Below are positions 50,545 through 61,116 of a stretch of 64,000 nt of DNA, piece by piece; position 1 is the stretch's first letter, and every line of letters starts with the position of its first letter. The stretch lies in the NCBI RefSeq assembly GCF_004352915.1, contig NZ_SJSY01000076.1, positions 434,001 to 498,000 of the forward strand, in the 5' to 3' direction. The stretch is from Flavobacterium zhairuonense. Lineage in GTDB: Bacteria > Bacteroidota > Bacteroidia > Flavobacteriales > Flavobacteriaceae. The position numbers were made by a program, and so were the translations under genes. The notes under the pieces are model-generated. The model did not search any database and had not been told where the DNA came from. It was given only the letters and a program-made list of their open reading frames with translations.

Positions 50545-52172
50545 CATTCAAAAGAATACAATTTTATTTTTTGAATTTCATAATCATCTACGGCAATTCT
50601 TAAATGTCGACCTTGATGCGTTTGATCTCCGTTAAAATGACGAATGGTTTTCCATACTCCGTTTTCAAAAATTCCTTGATCCGTTTTTAGAATTCCTGCA
50701 TTTAGATCTTTATTTTTCAAAGGTTTAAAAGTCACTACAATTCCAGAACCTGCAATATAAAATTCGTCTGGAGCAATTTCAATTATAATTGCACTTGTCA
50801 TTGGCCAAACTGCTTCTTTGGCGCCATCTGACCAATTTAAAGTATAATCATGTTTAAAGGTAAATTCGTAATTCCCAAGCTGAATAATTTGCGACTGGTT
50901 TTCTTTATCTAATAAAACACCATTAATTTTTCCTTGCCCTTTATTAGCTTCAATAATTGGAGTTAATTGCTTAACCAATTCGTATATTTTTCCGAGTGGT
51001 TCTTTTTTTGCATCGGCAACAGATTCAATAGAAAAAGGCGAAAATCCAATGGCTTCATAATGACCAATTGTATATAAACCTTTAAATGGTGCAGTAGCAT
51101 CAAAACGATGTTCTGGAATAAACAACGGATCACCCTGACGCGTAAACAAGTCATTCCACTGTTTAAAATTAGGATTGTAAAAATCTGGTGAGAGAAAATC
51201 AATTGAAGATCCGGCAGCTTTCCAAACATCCATTACATGAGGCAATGGGCCTGCACTTGGATATTCACCAGGTTTCTTTTCGGGCGCATTCAAAGCCGCA
51301 TTTACAAACATCGGAATTGAATAGGCTTCTTTTCCCGCTTTGGCCACTTTATTGGTAAACTGAGAAAAATACCACGCCATAAAAATCTCGTCGGTTTGCA
51401 ATCCTTTTCCAAAAACTTCTTCCCAAGTACCTTTGGTCTTAAAACCATTTTTTTTCCAGATTTCCAAAAATTCTGGAACTAGTTTATCTTTGTTTTGCTG
51501 CATGTATTTTAATAACTCCGCCGGTATTTGCTTTTGAAAAGCTTCATTGGCAAAAGGCGAATAATCTCTTGCTGTTGGCAACATTCCAATTTCATTTTCA
51601 ACCTGAATCATGATTACGGTCTGCTCTTTTTGGTCAAAATCTTTGATGTGTTTCATCAGTTTTTGAAAAGCATTACTATCGGCCACCAAATTATTTTCGC
51701 TGAAGGGCGTCAGAATTTCATGACTTTTGTTTTTATCATCTTTGATTCTCGGATATTTCTTCTGATTTAATTTTACCCATGCCGGGGCGTGGCTTGACAT
51801 ACTATTTTTCCATGAACCAAACCAAAGAAATACTAATTTCAGATTTTCTTTTCGGGCCCTGAGAATTAAATCATCAACTAAAGAAAAATCGAACTTGCCT
51901 TCCTCCTTTTCAATTAATTCCCAATAAATTGGCGTTAATACCGTATTTAAATTCATATCGGTAAGTTTGGGCCAAATTGGCTCCATACTCTCCATTGTTG
52001 TTGCAGAAGAATTTCCTAATTCTCCTCCGCGAATTATAAATGGTTTTCCGTTGACAACTAACTGTGTTTTATTTCCTTTTTTTTGAAGATTCGGAATATT
52101 TTCCTGAGAAAAACCGAACTGCGTAAACAATACAAAAAGCAGAAAAAATCTCTTTTTTAGAAAATACAGCAT
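50544..52172 (-). CDS. Exported glycoside hydrolase with DUF5597 C-terminal region (GH35-like)
   Basis: From the ATG at 52172 (MLYFLKKRFFLLFVLF) the protein has 542 residues and a signal peptide ending GFSQ. The GH35-like barrel has GKPFIIRGGELGNSS, ITPIYWELIEKEEGKFDFS-like TPIYWELIEKEEG, WFGSWKNSMSSHAPAWV and the acid/base region MIQVENEIGML, with Glu residues. C-terminal text fits the DUF5597 region. It is probably a beta-galactosidase/xylosidase-type side-chain enzyme of the xylan locus. It follows the GH10 gene in the same direction. Confidence 0.85.
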   Translation of the reverse strand: MLYFLKKRFFLLFVLFTQFGFSQENIPNLQKKGNKTQLVVNGKPFIIRGGELGNSSATTMESMEPIWPKLTDMNLNTVLTPIYWELIEKEEGKFDFSLVDDLILRARKENLKLVFLWFGSWKNSMSSHAPAWVKLNQKKYPRIKDDKNKSHEILTPFSENNLVADSNAFQKLMKHIKDFDQKEQTVIMIQVENEIGMLPTARDYSPFANEAFQKQIPAELLKYMQQNKDKLVPEFLEIWKKNGFKTKGTWEEVFGKGLQTDEIFMAWYFSQFTNKVAKAGKEAYSIPMFVNAALNAPEKKPGEYPSAGPLPHVMDVWKAAGSSIDFLSPDFYNPNFKQWNDLFTRQGDPLFIPEHRFDATAPFKGLYTIGHYEAIGFSPFSIESVADAKKEPLGKIYELVKQLTPIIEANKGQGKINGVLLDKENQSQIIQLGNYEFTFKHDYTLNWSDGAKEAVWPMTSAIIIEIAPDEFYIAGSGIVVTFKPLKNKDLNAGILKTDQGIFENGVWKTIRHFNGDQTHQGRHLRIAVDDYEIQKIKLYSFE

Positions 52173-52261
52173 TCTGATTATTTTAAAAATTATAAAAAAC
52201 AAATAATCCATGCACAAATCCGAAACCGAATTTGTGTCATGGACTATTTCAAACTAAAAAA

Positions 52262-54463
52262 TTATTTTTTTACTAATTCACCTGAGAATCCAGCACTTAC
52301 ATCCTTTCCTGCAAGACCATCAGCAGTTCCTTTGTAAGCATGTTTGCGTACATAATTTGCATCCCAAAGGTTTGGAGATTCATTTGGAAGCCAAAATTCG
52401 TGTTCTTTTACACTGTCTGAAACTCCCCAAATTGTAACTCCGTATTGCTGTGCCGCCGGAATGTATTTTTTGTACATGTCAATAACGTACTGATACATTG
52501 CTGCTTGAGAAGCCTGTTGCTCAACTGTTGGTGTGGCAGTACCTAATCTGATATCCAATTCAGAAATTTTGATCAATTTTCCTGAAGCGGCCAATTTTTG
52601 GAACATCTGAACAATTTTATCTTTATCAGTTGTCAACGAAATGTGCATTTGTGTTCCAATTCCGTCAACTTTAGCGCCTTTGCTTTCAATATATTTTACA
52701 TATTCGATCAAGCCATCGCATTTATCTAATCTTGATTCAAGATTATAATCGTTAATGAAAAGCTTGTCTGTTGCATTTCCGTTTGCACGAGCTAATTTAA
52801 AAGCAGTTACAGCGTAATCTTTTCCTAAGTATTTCACCCATGAGAAATAATCGGTTGCTGTGTCGCCTTCATTTCCGCTTCTTAAAGTCCCGTCTTCTTT
52901 CATTGGCTCATTTACAACATCCCAAGAAAAAACACTTGTTTTGTAGTGTGCCATCATTTTAGTAATCCAATCTGCCATTGCATTGCCAATGATCGTTGTT
53001 TTCTCAGCATCGGTTTTATCAATATTCACCGGTGGTGTTGCTCCTCCAGTTGAAGTTCCGTCAGAAACTACTACGTTGTCAATATAATATGTTCCAGCCG
53101 CTCCTCCTAAGTCAAAGTTCAATCCCGTCTCTGTTCCGTTAGCCTTAAACTTCCATTCTACTAATTTCCAAGTTGGAGAAGTTGCCAAATCGCTTTGATA
53201 ACGTGCTGTAGTTCCAGTTGTTGAACAACGTACAGAACCCGTTGCTTCTGAACGAATCATATATGAAATGGTGTAATCTTTGTCTAGAGTCAGCTTCGAA
53301 GTGAAGTCAGCATGAATTTGCGTTTTCCATTGATTTGCAGCGTCACTTGTAGCATTAACCACTTTCATAGCTCCGTTGCCTTCATAGGCATTTGCCGCAC
53401 CAGCAAGACTTAATGCATCAGTCGCTCCGTTATATTTAGACCAGCCTGTCAAATCAGTATTAAACTTACCATTTGCAATTAAATTATTTACAGTTGGCGC
53501 TGCATCTAAATCAACTACAGCAAGTGTGTTAACGTCGATTAAGTACGTCACATTTGGCAAGTAACCTAAATCGATATTAAACTGAAAAGTGGTGCTTCCT
53601 GCTTTAAAATCGCCCGGAGCCAATTTGATTTTTACTTGCTGCCAAGATGATGTTGTAGCAAAAGCTTCTGTCCATGATCCTCCTGTTGCATACCAATCTT
53701 TGTATGGATATTGGTTTGTTAGTGAAGCATTAAAAGAAATACGCCCTTTTCCAGCAACATCAGATTTGATATAAAATGAAATTTCGTAATTATGATTCGC
53801 AAGAATAGGAACATTTGGTGATGTCAACTGCAAATTATAAGCTGCAGAAGATGTCGCACTTGATTGCAATTGCACTGCTTGCGAAGTACTTGTAAGCCCT
53901 GAATTTACCACAACCGAAATCCCTTTTCCTGGATTATTTCTGGCCCAGTTAGTAAACGCTCCACTTTTTAAGCCTGCGATATCTAAAATATTTGTTCCGC
54001 TTGAACCTGGAATTACCGTTGGAGCAATAATGCTGTTCAAATAACTTGCATTTTGATTGGAATGCCAAACTAAAGTATGACCAAAAACTTTTAATCCTGC
54101 TTTTTTAGTTTCGGCAATAAAAGCATCAATTGTAGCAAAGTTTATTTCTCCTTTTGAATTTACCATTGCGCCGTGTTTCATTGCGTAACCCGGCGTCACT
54201 TCGTCAAAATTTTCATTTACAATTTTGCGGTATGCCGCATCACTCATGTATAAATCGGCTCCAATTCCATTTCCAAGAACGAAATCAGTATAATTTTTTA
54301 ATGGCTCATAACGGCTAATTTTCTCAACCAATTCTAGTGGAAGCTCTGCACCTGTTACGGCACCATGTTCCGGATCTTTTTCCCAGTCCATTAAATTATC
54401 ATCACAAGATGATAGAAGTATTAATGACAAGGCAGCTATTGGAAGTATATTTTTATATTTCAT
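52262..54463 (-). CDS. GH10 endo-1,4-beta-xylanase with inserted carbohydrate-binding modules
   Basis: 733 residues; lipoprotein signal (LILLSSCDDN, Cys at 20). The GH10 barrel is split: the N-terminal part (60-140, FGHTLVWHSNQN) and the C-terminal part (485-733) carry the acid/base Glu 519 (WDVVNEPM) and nucleophile Glu 635 (ISELDIRLG). Between them are about 340 residues holding two beta-sandwich modules (about 160-315 and 325-470), CBM4/22-like. This Xyn10A-type arrangement is known in Bacteroidetes xylan loci. It acts at the cell surface to cut xylan chains for the SusC/D system. Confidence 0.92.
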   Translation of the reverse strand: MKYKNILPIAALSLILLSSCDDNLMDWEKDPEHGAVTGAELPLELVEKISRYEPLKNYTDFVLGNGIGADLYMSDAAYRKIVNENFDEVTPGYAMKHGAMVNSKGEINFATIDAFIAETKKAGLKVFGHTLVWHSNQNASYLNSIIAPTVIPGSSGTNILDIAGLKSGAFTNWARNNPGKGISVVVNSGLTSTSQAVQLQSSATSSAAYNLQLTSPNVPILANHNYEISFYIKSDVAGKGRISFNASLTNQYPYKDWYATGGSWTEAFATTSSWQQVKIKLAPGDFKAGSTTFQFNIDLGYLPNVTYLIDVNTLAVVDLDAAPTVNNLIANGKFNTDLTGWSKYNGATDALSLAGAANAYEGNGAMKVVNATSDAANQWKTQIHADFTSKLTLDKDYTISYMIRSEATGSVRCSTTGTTARYQSDLATSPTWKLVEWKFKANGTETGLNFDLGGAAGTYYIDNVVVSDGTSTGGATPPVNIDKTDAEKTTIIGNAMADWITKMMAHYKTSVFSWDVVNEPMKEDGTLRSGNEGDTATDYFSWVKYLGKDYAVTAFKLARANGNATDKLFINDYNLESRLDKCDGLIEYVKYIESKGAKVDGIGTQMHISLTTDKDKIVQMFQKLAASGKLIKISELDIRLGTATPTVEQQASQAAMYQYVIDMYKKYIPAAQQYGVTIWGVSDSVKEHEFWLPNESPNLWDANYVRKHAYKGTADGLAGKDVSAGFSGELVKK

Positions 54464-54476
54464 TTTGATGCTTTTT

Positions 54477-55841
54477 TTAGTTAAAATCGTTGTAAACTGG
54501 TGTGTTTAAAGAAACTATTCTCCAATTGTCTGTATACACTTTTACTGAAGTTGCTTTTGCAGCAAATTCTACTTCGCTTGCAGTGCCTGTAACATCTTTA
54601 AGCTTCACATTAGAGTTTTCGAAATAAATCCCGAAATTCTGATACGTTGCCGCTTCGCGGAATGCCAAAACAGTTTCGAAAGTATAAGCTTCTTTAGACC
54701 AAGCGTAGAATTTATTCAACGGAATTGTTACGGTTCTCCAACCAGCAGTTTTAAACTCTGTTGATTTTCCATCTACAATCCACGGAACATAATTATAAAC
54801 TGCGCCTGCCCATTCTCCTCCATTAAAGTTATTAATCATGCATATTTTTAAGAAACCAGAATCTTTCCATGCATCCGGAACAAAAACATCAAATTGAAAT
54901 GCAACTTTGTCAAGAGGTGTATTTGCAGGAATATATGGTGTTAACTGAGATCTCCAGTTATCAACTCCGTTTCCTGCTGTCCAAACTTCTGAAAGACGAT
55001 TTTTTCCAGCTTCAAAAGAAGCGATACGAGCAGGACGATGTGGCACATATTTTCCTTGCGAAACATTCCCTGTTCCAATTGTAGCCGATTCCAAATCTGC
55101 TGGCTGAATCATACTTGTACTCGTTCCCCAATATCCGTGCTGTCCTTGTCCGTCAAAATTAAGCAACAATCCTTTTTTGAAATTAAAATATGCCGGAGAG
55201 TAAACTCCACCGTTTGAGCCTTCAACAAATAATGATCCTCCATTATCTGAAACTCCATTTGGCATTGTAACCATAAAAAATTCACCATCAGGGTCTGAAA
55301 CAATTCCGGTTGTTACCACCACATTTCCAGGGAAAGTTACTTTTTTAATTTCTGTCAAACCAGAGCCTGAAACTGTAATAATTTCGCCAGGATTAGGCAT
55401 TGTATTCGAAATGTCAGTAATTGCTGGTTTACCTGAACGAATATCAAAATTGAAAGTCGTTTCGGTATTATCGTTTACAAAACGAATTGTATTTCTAACA
55501 GCAGGATCAGCTTCAATTGTAGGCGTATCAGATGAAACACTGACAATCATCGAATTATCAGAAACAAAAACCACATTAAAATATGTTGAATATCCATTGA
55601 TAAATACTCTTCTCAATCCTGTAAACCCTGAGCCTTCAATTCGCAAGGTTTGGCCTAAACGAGCAAAATTCACTTCTCTATCAGGAACAGTTGAATTTAC
55701 ATCTTCTAGAAATACTTTGCTGATTACTATTTGTTTGCTTGCATTATCACTACTATCACAGGAAGTAAACAGCATACTAAAAACCATTATTCCAAGAAGC
55801 GCAATGGATGCCCAATACTTTTTATTTAAAATATATTTCAT
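54477..55841 (-). CDS. Surface glycan-binding protein with IPT/TIG domains
   Basis: 454 residues; lipoprotein signal (MLFTSCDSSDN, Cys at about 28). Two IPT/TIG-like Ig folds (about 40-140 and 140-235, with GQTLRIEGSGFTGLRRVFING and PGEIITVSGSGLTEIKKVTFPG) precede a C-terminal xylan-binding-like beta domain (about 235-454). This is the SusE-position SGBP of xylan loci, used to capture polysaccharide at the surface. It lies between the SusD and GH10 genes and is co-transcribed. Confidence 0.87.
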   Translation of the reverse strand: MKYILNKKYWASIALLGIMVFSMLFTSCDSSDNASKQIVISKVFLEDVNSTVPDREVNFARLGQTLRIEGSGFTGLRRVFINGYSTYFNVVFVSDNSMIVSVSSDTPTIEADPAVRNTIRFVNDNTETTFNFDIRSGKPAITDISNTMPNPGEIITVSGSGLTEIKKVTFPGNVVVTTGIVSDPDGEFFMVTMPNGVSDNGGSLFVEGSNGGVYSPAYFNFKKGLLLNFDGQGQHGYWGTSTSMIQPADLESATIGTGNVSQGKYVPHRPARIASFEAGKNRLSEVWTAGNGVDNWRSQLTPYIPANTPLDKVAFQFDVFVPDAWKDSGFLKICMINNFNGGEWAGAVYNYVPWIVDGKSTEFKTAGWRTVTIPLNKFYAWSKEAYTFETVLAFREAATYQNFGIYFENSNVKLKDVTGTASEVEFAAKATSVKVYTDNWRIVSLNTPVYNDFN

Positions 55842-55877
55842 ATTAATCTTTCTTTTAGATTTATTATTTTCAGATTA

Positions 55878-57509
55878 TTAGAATAAGTCTTTGATTTTTT
55901 CTTCCTTAAACTCATAAGGAACTGGATTTTCTCTCAACAAAGGATTCTGAACCAATTCAGATTCTGGATAAGGCAAAAGGAAAATAGTCGCGTCAATTAC
56001 ACCGATTGAACGTGAACTGTTACTTCTTGTAGCATCAATTGAAACTGTATTTGTTGCAGAATCATATAAAATTGGTACAATTGTTCCTCTGTTTTGAGCT
56101 GTAACATAGTTTATTACTTCTTGTTGTTTGTAATAAGATCTTCGAACTAAATCATACCAATATTGGCCTTCCATACATAACTCTACTCTTCTTTCGTGAA
56201 TAATATCAGCATAAGTCAAAGTTGCTTTTGGATCAAGTCCTGCACGAAGACGAAGTGCATTTACACCCGCAATTGCTAATGCATCTGCAGTTGAAGCATT
56301 ATTTCCTAAAGCTGCTTCAGCATAATTCAAATAAACCTCTCCTAAACGCAACATATAAGTGTTTAAACCTGAATTCATACGAGTCGTTTTAGGATTGTCT
56401 TTTGTAGAACCTACAACGCCTTTTTTCACTGTCAAGAAATCTTTTCCGTGATCAACTGTATAACCTCCATTTGCTTTGTTTATTTCTGCGTAAAAATCAT
56501 CGTCACCCATCCAAGTTGCTTTACGACGTGCATCCTTAGATTCATATTCTTTCAAAACATCATAAGAAGCTCTTGTCCAGTACCCCCAAGCCGCATCATC
56601 TCCGGTAATATCAGAACCTAATGCAAAATATGCCTGTTGTGTATTGTTTACTCCGTAATCGCCATTTGGAACCCATTGAAGCGCAAACATCGATTCTGGA
56701 TTGTTGTTATTGTCAATTTTAAATAAATCAGCATAATTAGCCAATAATTTGTACGGACCAGAATTGATTACTTTTTCAGCTGATTTTTTAGCCAAATCAA
56801 GGTATTCTTGTTTACGAGTGCCACTGTTTGGATTATCGCTTACTCCTGAAAAAGATAAATAAACTCTAGAAAGCATTCCGTAAGCACTATATTTTGTCAA
56901 ACGACCAGCTTGGCCAGCTTGTTCCGGAAGATATTTTGCAGCAAATTCCAAATCACGAATGGCAAATTCATAAACATCTTTCATCGGATTTTTGTTTACA
57001 ACCGGATTTTTAACCAATTCTCTAGGATCTGTAGAAATAATAGCGTCACCCCAAAGCGATGCCAAATACCAATACGCAGTTCCTCTCATAAAACGAGCTT
57101 CAGCAATATATTTGTTTTTGATAGTCGCATTTACGTTACTATCTGAAATACCAATAATTACATTATTAGATTGTTGTACAACATTGTATAATGATCCCCA
57201 AGCCGAAACTAAAGGCCCAGTCAATCCTGTTTCAGACAAATCTGTAAAAGGATAAACATAATCTGAATAAGGTGCATACAAGTTATCAGAACGCCCATCT
57301 CCTAAACCATAATAAAATTTGTCATTAAAATCGAACCAAACTTTATTGTAAAGAGGTCCAGTCGCAGCCTGAAAATCGGCTTCTGACTGATAAAAGTTTT
57401 CTTTTGTAATTTGATCTTCAGGTTCAACATCTAAAAGATCACTGCAACTTGTCCAAACAAATGGTAATGCGATCAAAAGAACCGAGTATATTATTTTTTT
57501 TGTTTTCAT
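55878..57509 (-). CDS. susD: SusD/RagB-family nutrient-binding lipoprotein
   Basis: From the ATG at 57509 (MKTKKIIYSVLLIALPFVWTSC) the protein has 543 residues with a lipoprotein signal (Cys at about 22). SusD features: DLLDVEPEDQITKENFYQSEADFQAA at the start, RFMRGTAYWYLASLWGDAI and C-terminal YLNYAEAALGN and HERRVELCMEGQYWYDLVRRS. SusD proteins cap SusC and bind oligosaccharides. It follows SusC by 13 bp. Confidence 0.93.
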   Translation of the reverse strand: MKTKKIIYSVLLIALPFVWTSCSDLLDVEPEDQITKENFYQSEADFQAATGPLYNKVWFDFNDKFYYGLGDGRSDNLYAPYSDYVYPFTDLSETGLTGPLVSAWGSLYNVVQQSNNVIIGISDSNVNATIKNKYIAEARFMRGTAYWYLASLWGDAIISTDPRELVKNPVVNKNPMKDVYEFAIRDLEFAAKYLPEQAGQAGRLTKYSAYGMLSRVYLSFSGVSDNPNSGTRKQEYLDLAKKSAEKVINSGPYKLLANYADLFKIDNNNNPESMFALQWVPNGDYGVNNTQQAYFALGSDITGDDAAWGYWTRASYDVLKEYESKDARRKATWMGDDDFYAEINKANGGYTVDHGKDFLTVKKGVVGSTKDNPKTTRMNSGLNTYMLRLGEVYLNYAEAALGNNASTADALAIAGVNALRLRAGLDPKATLTYADIIHERRVELCMEGQYWYDLVRRSYYKQQEVINYVTAQNRGTIVPILYDSATNTVSIDATRSNSSRSIGVIDATIFLLPYPESELVQNPLLRENPVPYEFKEEKIKDLF

Positions 57510-57522
57510 TGTCAGCAAAATT

Positions 57523-60500
57523 TTAGAAATTAACATTTAATCCAAGTGTAGTAATCATTGGCGAAGGATAGCGTCCGTTGTCGATACCTGTTAAAAGAGC
57601 ATCTTGATTTAACGAACCAACTTCTGGATCATACCCTTTGTATTTGGTGAATGTCAAAATATTTTGAGCATTTGAATACACTCTGATATTCGAAATTCCG
57701 TATTTAGAATATAATTTTTGAGGCAAATTATATCCGATCGAAATATTTTTGATTCTCACATAAGAACCATCTTCAATAAATCGGTTGCTGAAACGGTAAT
57801 TTGATGATGAAGCCGCTGATGATGCCGCAATTCTTGGCATATAAGGATCTCCTCCAACGATATGAACGTTACGATAATCGTTTGGGCCCGTTGGATCAAT
57901 TAATTCCAATTGTGCATATCCTAAGGCAGAAGTCAATAAGTTTGTGTTTTCACGAGGATTTTCTAACCAACGTCTTTGGTAGTTTGCAACATCATTTCCG
58001 TACGAACCTGTCACCAAAACACTCACATCAAAACCTAAGAAAGAGAATGAGTTATTGACACCAAATGTAAAATCAGGATTTGCATTACCAATATAATCGC
58101 GGTCTTTTTCGTTGATCACGCCATCTTTATTGATGTCTTCAAAAATATAATCGCCAATCCAAACACCATTTTCACCAATTTTCATTCCTTCAGGCAAAGC
58201 TGTTGGTTGCACTACACCGTTTTTGTCTTTATAATAAAAATCTGTAGCATTTTCAAAACGTCCTATAACTTTGTAACCGTAGAATTGCCCGATCGGTTCT
58301 CCAACCGCAGTACGTGTAACAACTGTCACATCAGAACCTTGTTGGATGCTTTTGTTTAAAATTCCTGTTTCTGTATTTAAAGCAAGAACTTTGCTTCTAT
58401 TCATTGAAAAAGTAACATTAGTTTTCCAAGTGAAATCTTTTCTGTCCATGTTCAAAGTATTCAATGTAAACTCAATACCTTTATTTTCAAGCGAACCGAC
58501 ATTTACCCAAGGAGAAGATGTTGCTCCTTGCCCTGTAGTACCAACATATGCTGGCAAAGGCAATTGCAAAAGCAAATCGTTAGTCTTTTTATAGTAAACA
58601 TCTGTAGTCAATTCGATTCTGTTGTTTAAAAATCCTAAATCAAGACCAACGTTTGTTTGAGAAGACGTTTCCCATTTCAAATCTTTATTTGCTGTATTTG
58701 CTGCAAGAAGTCCTGTTCCCCAATTTGTTGCAGAAGCATTATAAGTTGAAGTATAAGCAAAGTTTGGTACATTTTGGTTACCTACTTCTCCCCAACCCAC
58801 ACGCAATTTCATATTGTTGACCACTTTGCTGTCTTTTAAAAATTCTTCATTTGAAACTTTCCAAGCTACAGCGGCAGATGGGAACCAACCCCAACGATTT
58901 TCTTCAGCAAATTTTGAAGAACCGTCTCGACGAATAGTTGCTGTCAATAAATACTTGTCGTTATAAGAGTAAATCAATCTGGCAAAATAAGATTTTAAAG
59001 CACTTGTATTACTTGCATTTGAGTTTTTCGCTGTTGTCGCGTCACCAGCATTTAAGTCTGTTGCGCCATTAGTCAAATATCCTGAACGGTAACCGTAAAG
59101 ATTTTCCCAATGCGACTCTTGCATCTCTTGAGAAACCATTGCATTAATATTATGCGAACCAAACGTTTTGTTATAATTCAATGAATTTGTCCAAAGCCAA
59201 AAATCACTATTTGATTTTGTTCTTGTTCCTTCACGAACATCGTTTACAAGAGCACCAAAAGTGTATGAGGGACTAAAAGTGTAATTATTTACAAAACTAT
59301 AATCTACAGAGTATTGTGTTTTGAACTTCAAGTCTTTTGTAAAACTGATTTCAGCATACGTGCTGGCTCTCATATTATAGTTGATGTTATGATTGTCTTT
59401 GATTGAAGCAAGACCGATTGGATTGTTTTGCACAAATTCAGTTGTATCTGGACCGTCAAAAGTTCCATCTGCATTACGAACTGCAACGTTTGGAGTTTGC
59501 TTTAATGCTGTCAGAATCAAAGAATCATCAGTAACTGTCGTAGTTTGGTTTGTTTTGCTCATTGCAAAATTTACTCCTACTTTAAAATAGCTTTTTAGTT
59601 GAGAATCGATAACTCCTCTTAAATTGAAACGGTCAAAACCAGAACCTATAGCAATACCTTCCTGATCTAAATACCCAATTCCCATTGCATAAGTAGTTGC
59701 ATCAGAACCTCCAGAAGCTGATAAGTTGTAACTCTGCATCAAGGCTGTTGTAAAAAGTTCTTTTTGCCAGTCTGTTCCTTCACCAAGCAAATCAGGTCTA
59801 ATGAAATAATTATCACGCTGTACAATTCCCATGTCGGCACGTGTATTTTTAAGAGTTCCGTATTCCTTTAGATTAAGCAAATCCAAGTGTTTCGGAATTT
59901 CTTGCCAACCAACATAACTGTCAAAGTTAAGCGCCATTTCTCCTTTTTTCCCACGTTTTGTTGTAACGATAATTACTCCATTTGCAGCTCTAGATCCGTA
60001 GATTGCCGTTGCAGAAGCATCTTTTAAAACATCCATCGAAACAATATCTGAAGGGTTGATGAAAGACAATGGATTTGAAGTTGCTCCGCTTGCTGTACCA
60101 TCAATAATAACCCCGTCAATAACGTAGATTGGTTCATTTGATCCGTTTAATGAACTTATACCACGAATACGAACCGAAGAACTCGCTCCCGGCGCACCAC
60201 TGTTGGCTTGCATCTGAACCCCTGCAACTCTTCCTTGCAAAAGCTGGTCAACAGTCGTAGTTACCGACTCTGTCACTGCTTTGCTTGAAATAGACGAAAT
60301 TGCTCCAGTCAAATCACCTCTTTTCATGGTACCATAACCTACTACGACTACCTCTTTTAAGTCATTTGAATCTTCTTCAAGCGTAACATTTATTTTAGTT
60401 TGATTAGCAACAGCTACTTCTTTGGTTTTATATCCGATGAAGCTGAAGACCAAAACGCCATTAGCTGGTAACGTGTGAATGGTATAAGCTCCATCAAAAT

Positions 60501-60690
60501 TAGAAACAGTATTAATGTTAGTTCCTTTTACAATAATGTTAACTCCAGGAATTGGTCCATTTGCATCTGAAACTACACCAGATACAGTGGTTTGGGCATT
60601 TACTGCAGCAGAAAACACGAACATCAGGAACAGCATTCCAAGATTTTCAAAGCATTTCCATTTGCTTTTAGTAATTAAAAAGTTAGTCAT
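57523..60690 (-). CDS. susC: SusC/RagA-family TonB-dependent outer-membrane transporter
   Basis: 1055 residues: signal peptide (about 1-32, ending VNAQ), a CarboxypepD_reg-like domain (TTVSGVVSDANGPIPGVNIIVKGTN), a plug domain with the LKEVVVVGYGTMKRGDLTGAIS start and DPSDIVSMDVLKDASATAIYGSRAANGVIIVTTKRG-like text, and a 22-strand barrel ending YPSPMITTLGLNVNF. It imports xylo-oligosaccharides with SusD using TonB energy. First gene of the locus, controlled by the LacI-type site upstream. Confidence 0.94.
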   Translation of the reverse strand: MTNFLITKSKWKCFENLGMLFLMFVFSAAVNAQTTVSGVVSDANGPIPGVNIIVKGTNINTVSNFDGAYTIHTLPANGVLVFSFIGYKTKEVAVANQTKINVTLEEDSNDLKEVVVVGYGTMKRGDLTGAISSISSKAVTESVTTTVDQLLQGRVAGVQMQANSGAPGASSSVRIRGISSLNGSNEPIYVIDGVIIDGTASGATSNPLSFINPSDIVSMDVLKDASATAIYGSRAANGVIIVTTKRGKKGEMALNFDSYVGWQEIPKHLDLLNLKEYGTLKNTRADMGIVQRDNYFIRPDLLGEGTDWQKELFTTALMQSYNLSASGGSDATTYAMGIGYLDQEGIAIGSGFDRFNLRGVIDSQLKSYFKVGVNFAMSKTNQTTTVTDDSLILTALKQTPNVAVRNADGTFDGPDTTEFVQNNPIGLASIKDNHNINYNMRASTYAEISFTKDLKFKTQYSVDYSFVNNYTFSPSYTFGALVNDVREGTRTKSNSDFWLWTNSLNYNKTFGSHNINAMVSQEMQESHWENLYGYRSGYLTNGATDLNAGDATTAKNSNASNTSALKSYFARLIYSYNDKYLLTATIRRDGSSKFAEENRWGWFPSAAVAWKVSNEEFLKDSKVVNNMKLRVGWGEVGNQNVPNFAYTSTYNASATNWGTGLLAANTANKDLKWETSSQTNVGLDLGFLNNRIELTTDVYYKKTNDLLLQLPLPAYVGTTGQGATSSPWVNVGSLENKGIEFTLNTLNMDRKDFTWKTNVTFSMNRSKVLALNTETGILNKSIQQGSDVTVVTRTAVGEPIGQFYGYKVIGRFENATDFYYKDKNGVVQPTALPEGMKIGENGVWIGDYIFEDINKDGVINEKDRDYIGNANPDFTFGVNNSFSFLGFDVSVLVTGSYGNDVANYQRRWLENPRENTNLLTSALGYAQLELIDPTGPNDYRNVHIVGGDPYMPRIAASSAASSSNYRFSNRFIEDGSYVRIKNISIGYNLPQKLYSKYGISNIRVYSNAQNILTFTKYKGYDPEVGSLNQDALLTGIDNGRYPSPMITTLGLNVNF

Positions 60691-60756
60691 AAATGGTTGA
60701 TTTAATTAGTTAATAGTTATGGTTAGTTGTTTTTTATAGACTTATCTTAGTTTGAA

Positions 60757-60795
60757 CAAATATATATAAAATACAACAACACACAACCGGTTGTG
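60757..60795 (-). promoter_or_regulatory. SusC promoter with LacI-type operator
   Basis: On the minus strand the -7 box TATATTTG is at 60764-60757. A perfect 14-bp palindrome CACAACCGGTTGTG (60782-60795) covers the -33 zone. CAACCGGTTG is a LacI/GalR-type core. The LacI gene at 61198 is the adjacent regulator. Confidence 0.72.
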
Positions 60796-61080
60796 CAATT
60801 TTTTTATCCGAATAATTAAAAAAATAGCCATTTAAAAAATATATAATACATTTTTTGTATTAAAATTTTAAATATTTAATAAAACACGATTCCGTATCTA
60901 CGAAAACGTTGTAGATAAAATAATGTTTTATAGAAAAAACTAAAAAAAATGTAAAAATTGAGATTGGATTTATTTTCAATTTCAGTTCGCAAAGCAAACT
61001 CGAATGAACCATAAGTAAACATTGAGTAATTCAACTGCAACGTAGGAAAAATGTCAAGATCTTAATTTTATTCAGAAAAA
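60796..61080. other. A+T-rich spacer between the SusC promoter and the LacI terminator
   Basis: I see no ORF or RNA structure here; long A and T runs dominate. Confidence 0.4.
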
Positions 61081-61093
61081 TAAACTAAAAAGA

Positions 61094-61103
61094 CAATCGG
61101 TTG
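61094..61103. promoter_or_regulatory. Second LacI-type half-palindrome (CAATCGGTTG)
   Basis: CAATCGGTTG differs by one base from the core of the operator at 60782-60795, about 300 bp away. Two sites would permit DNA looping, but it may also be chance. Confidence 0.35.
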
Positions 61104-61116
61104 CTCATAATAGTTA

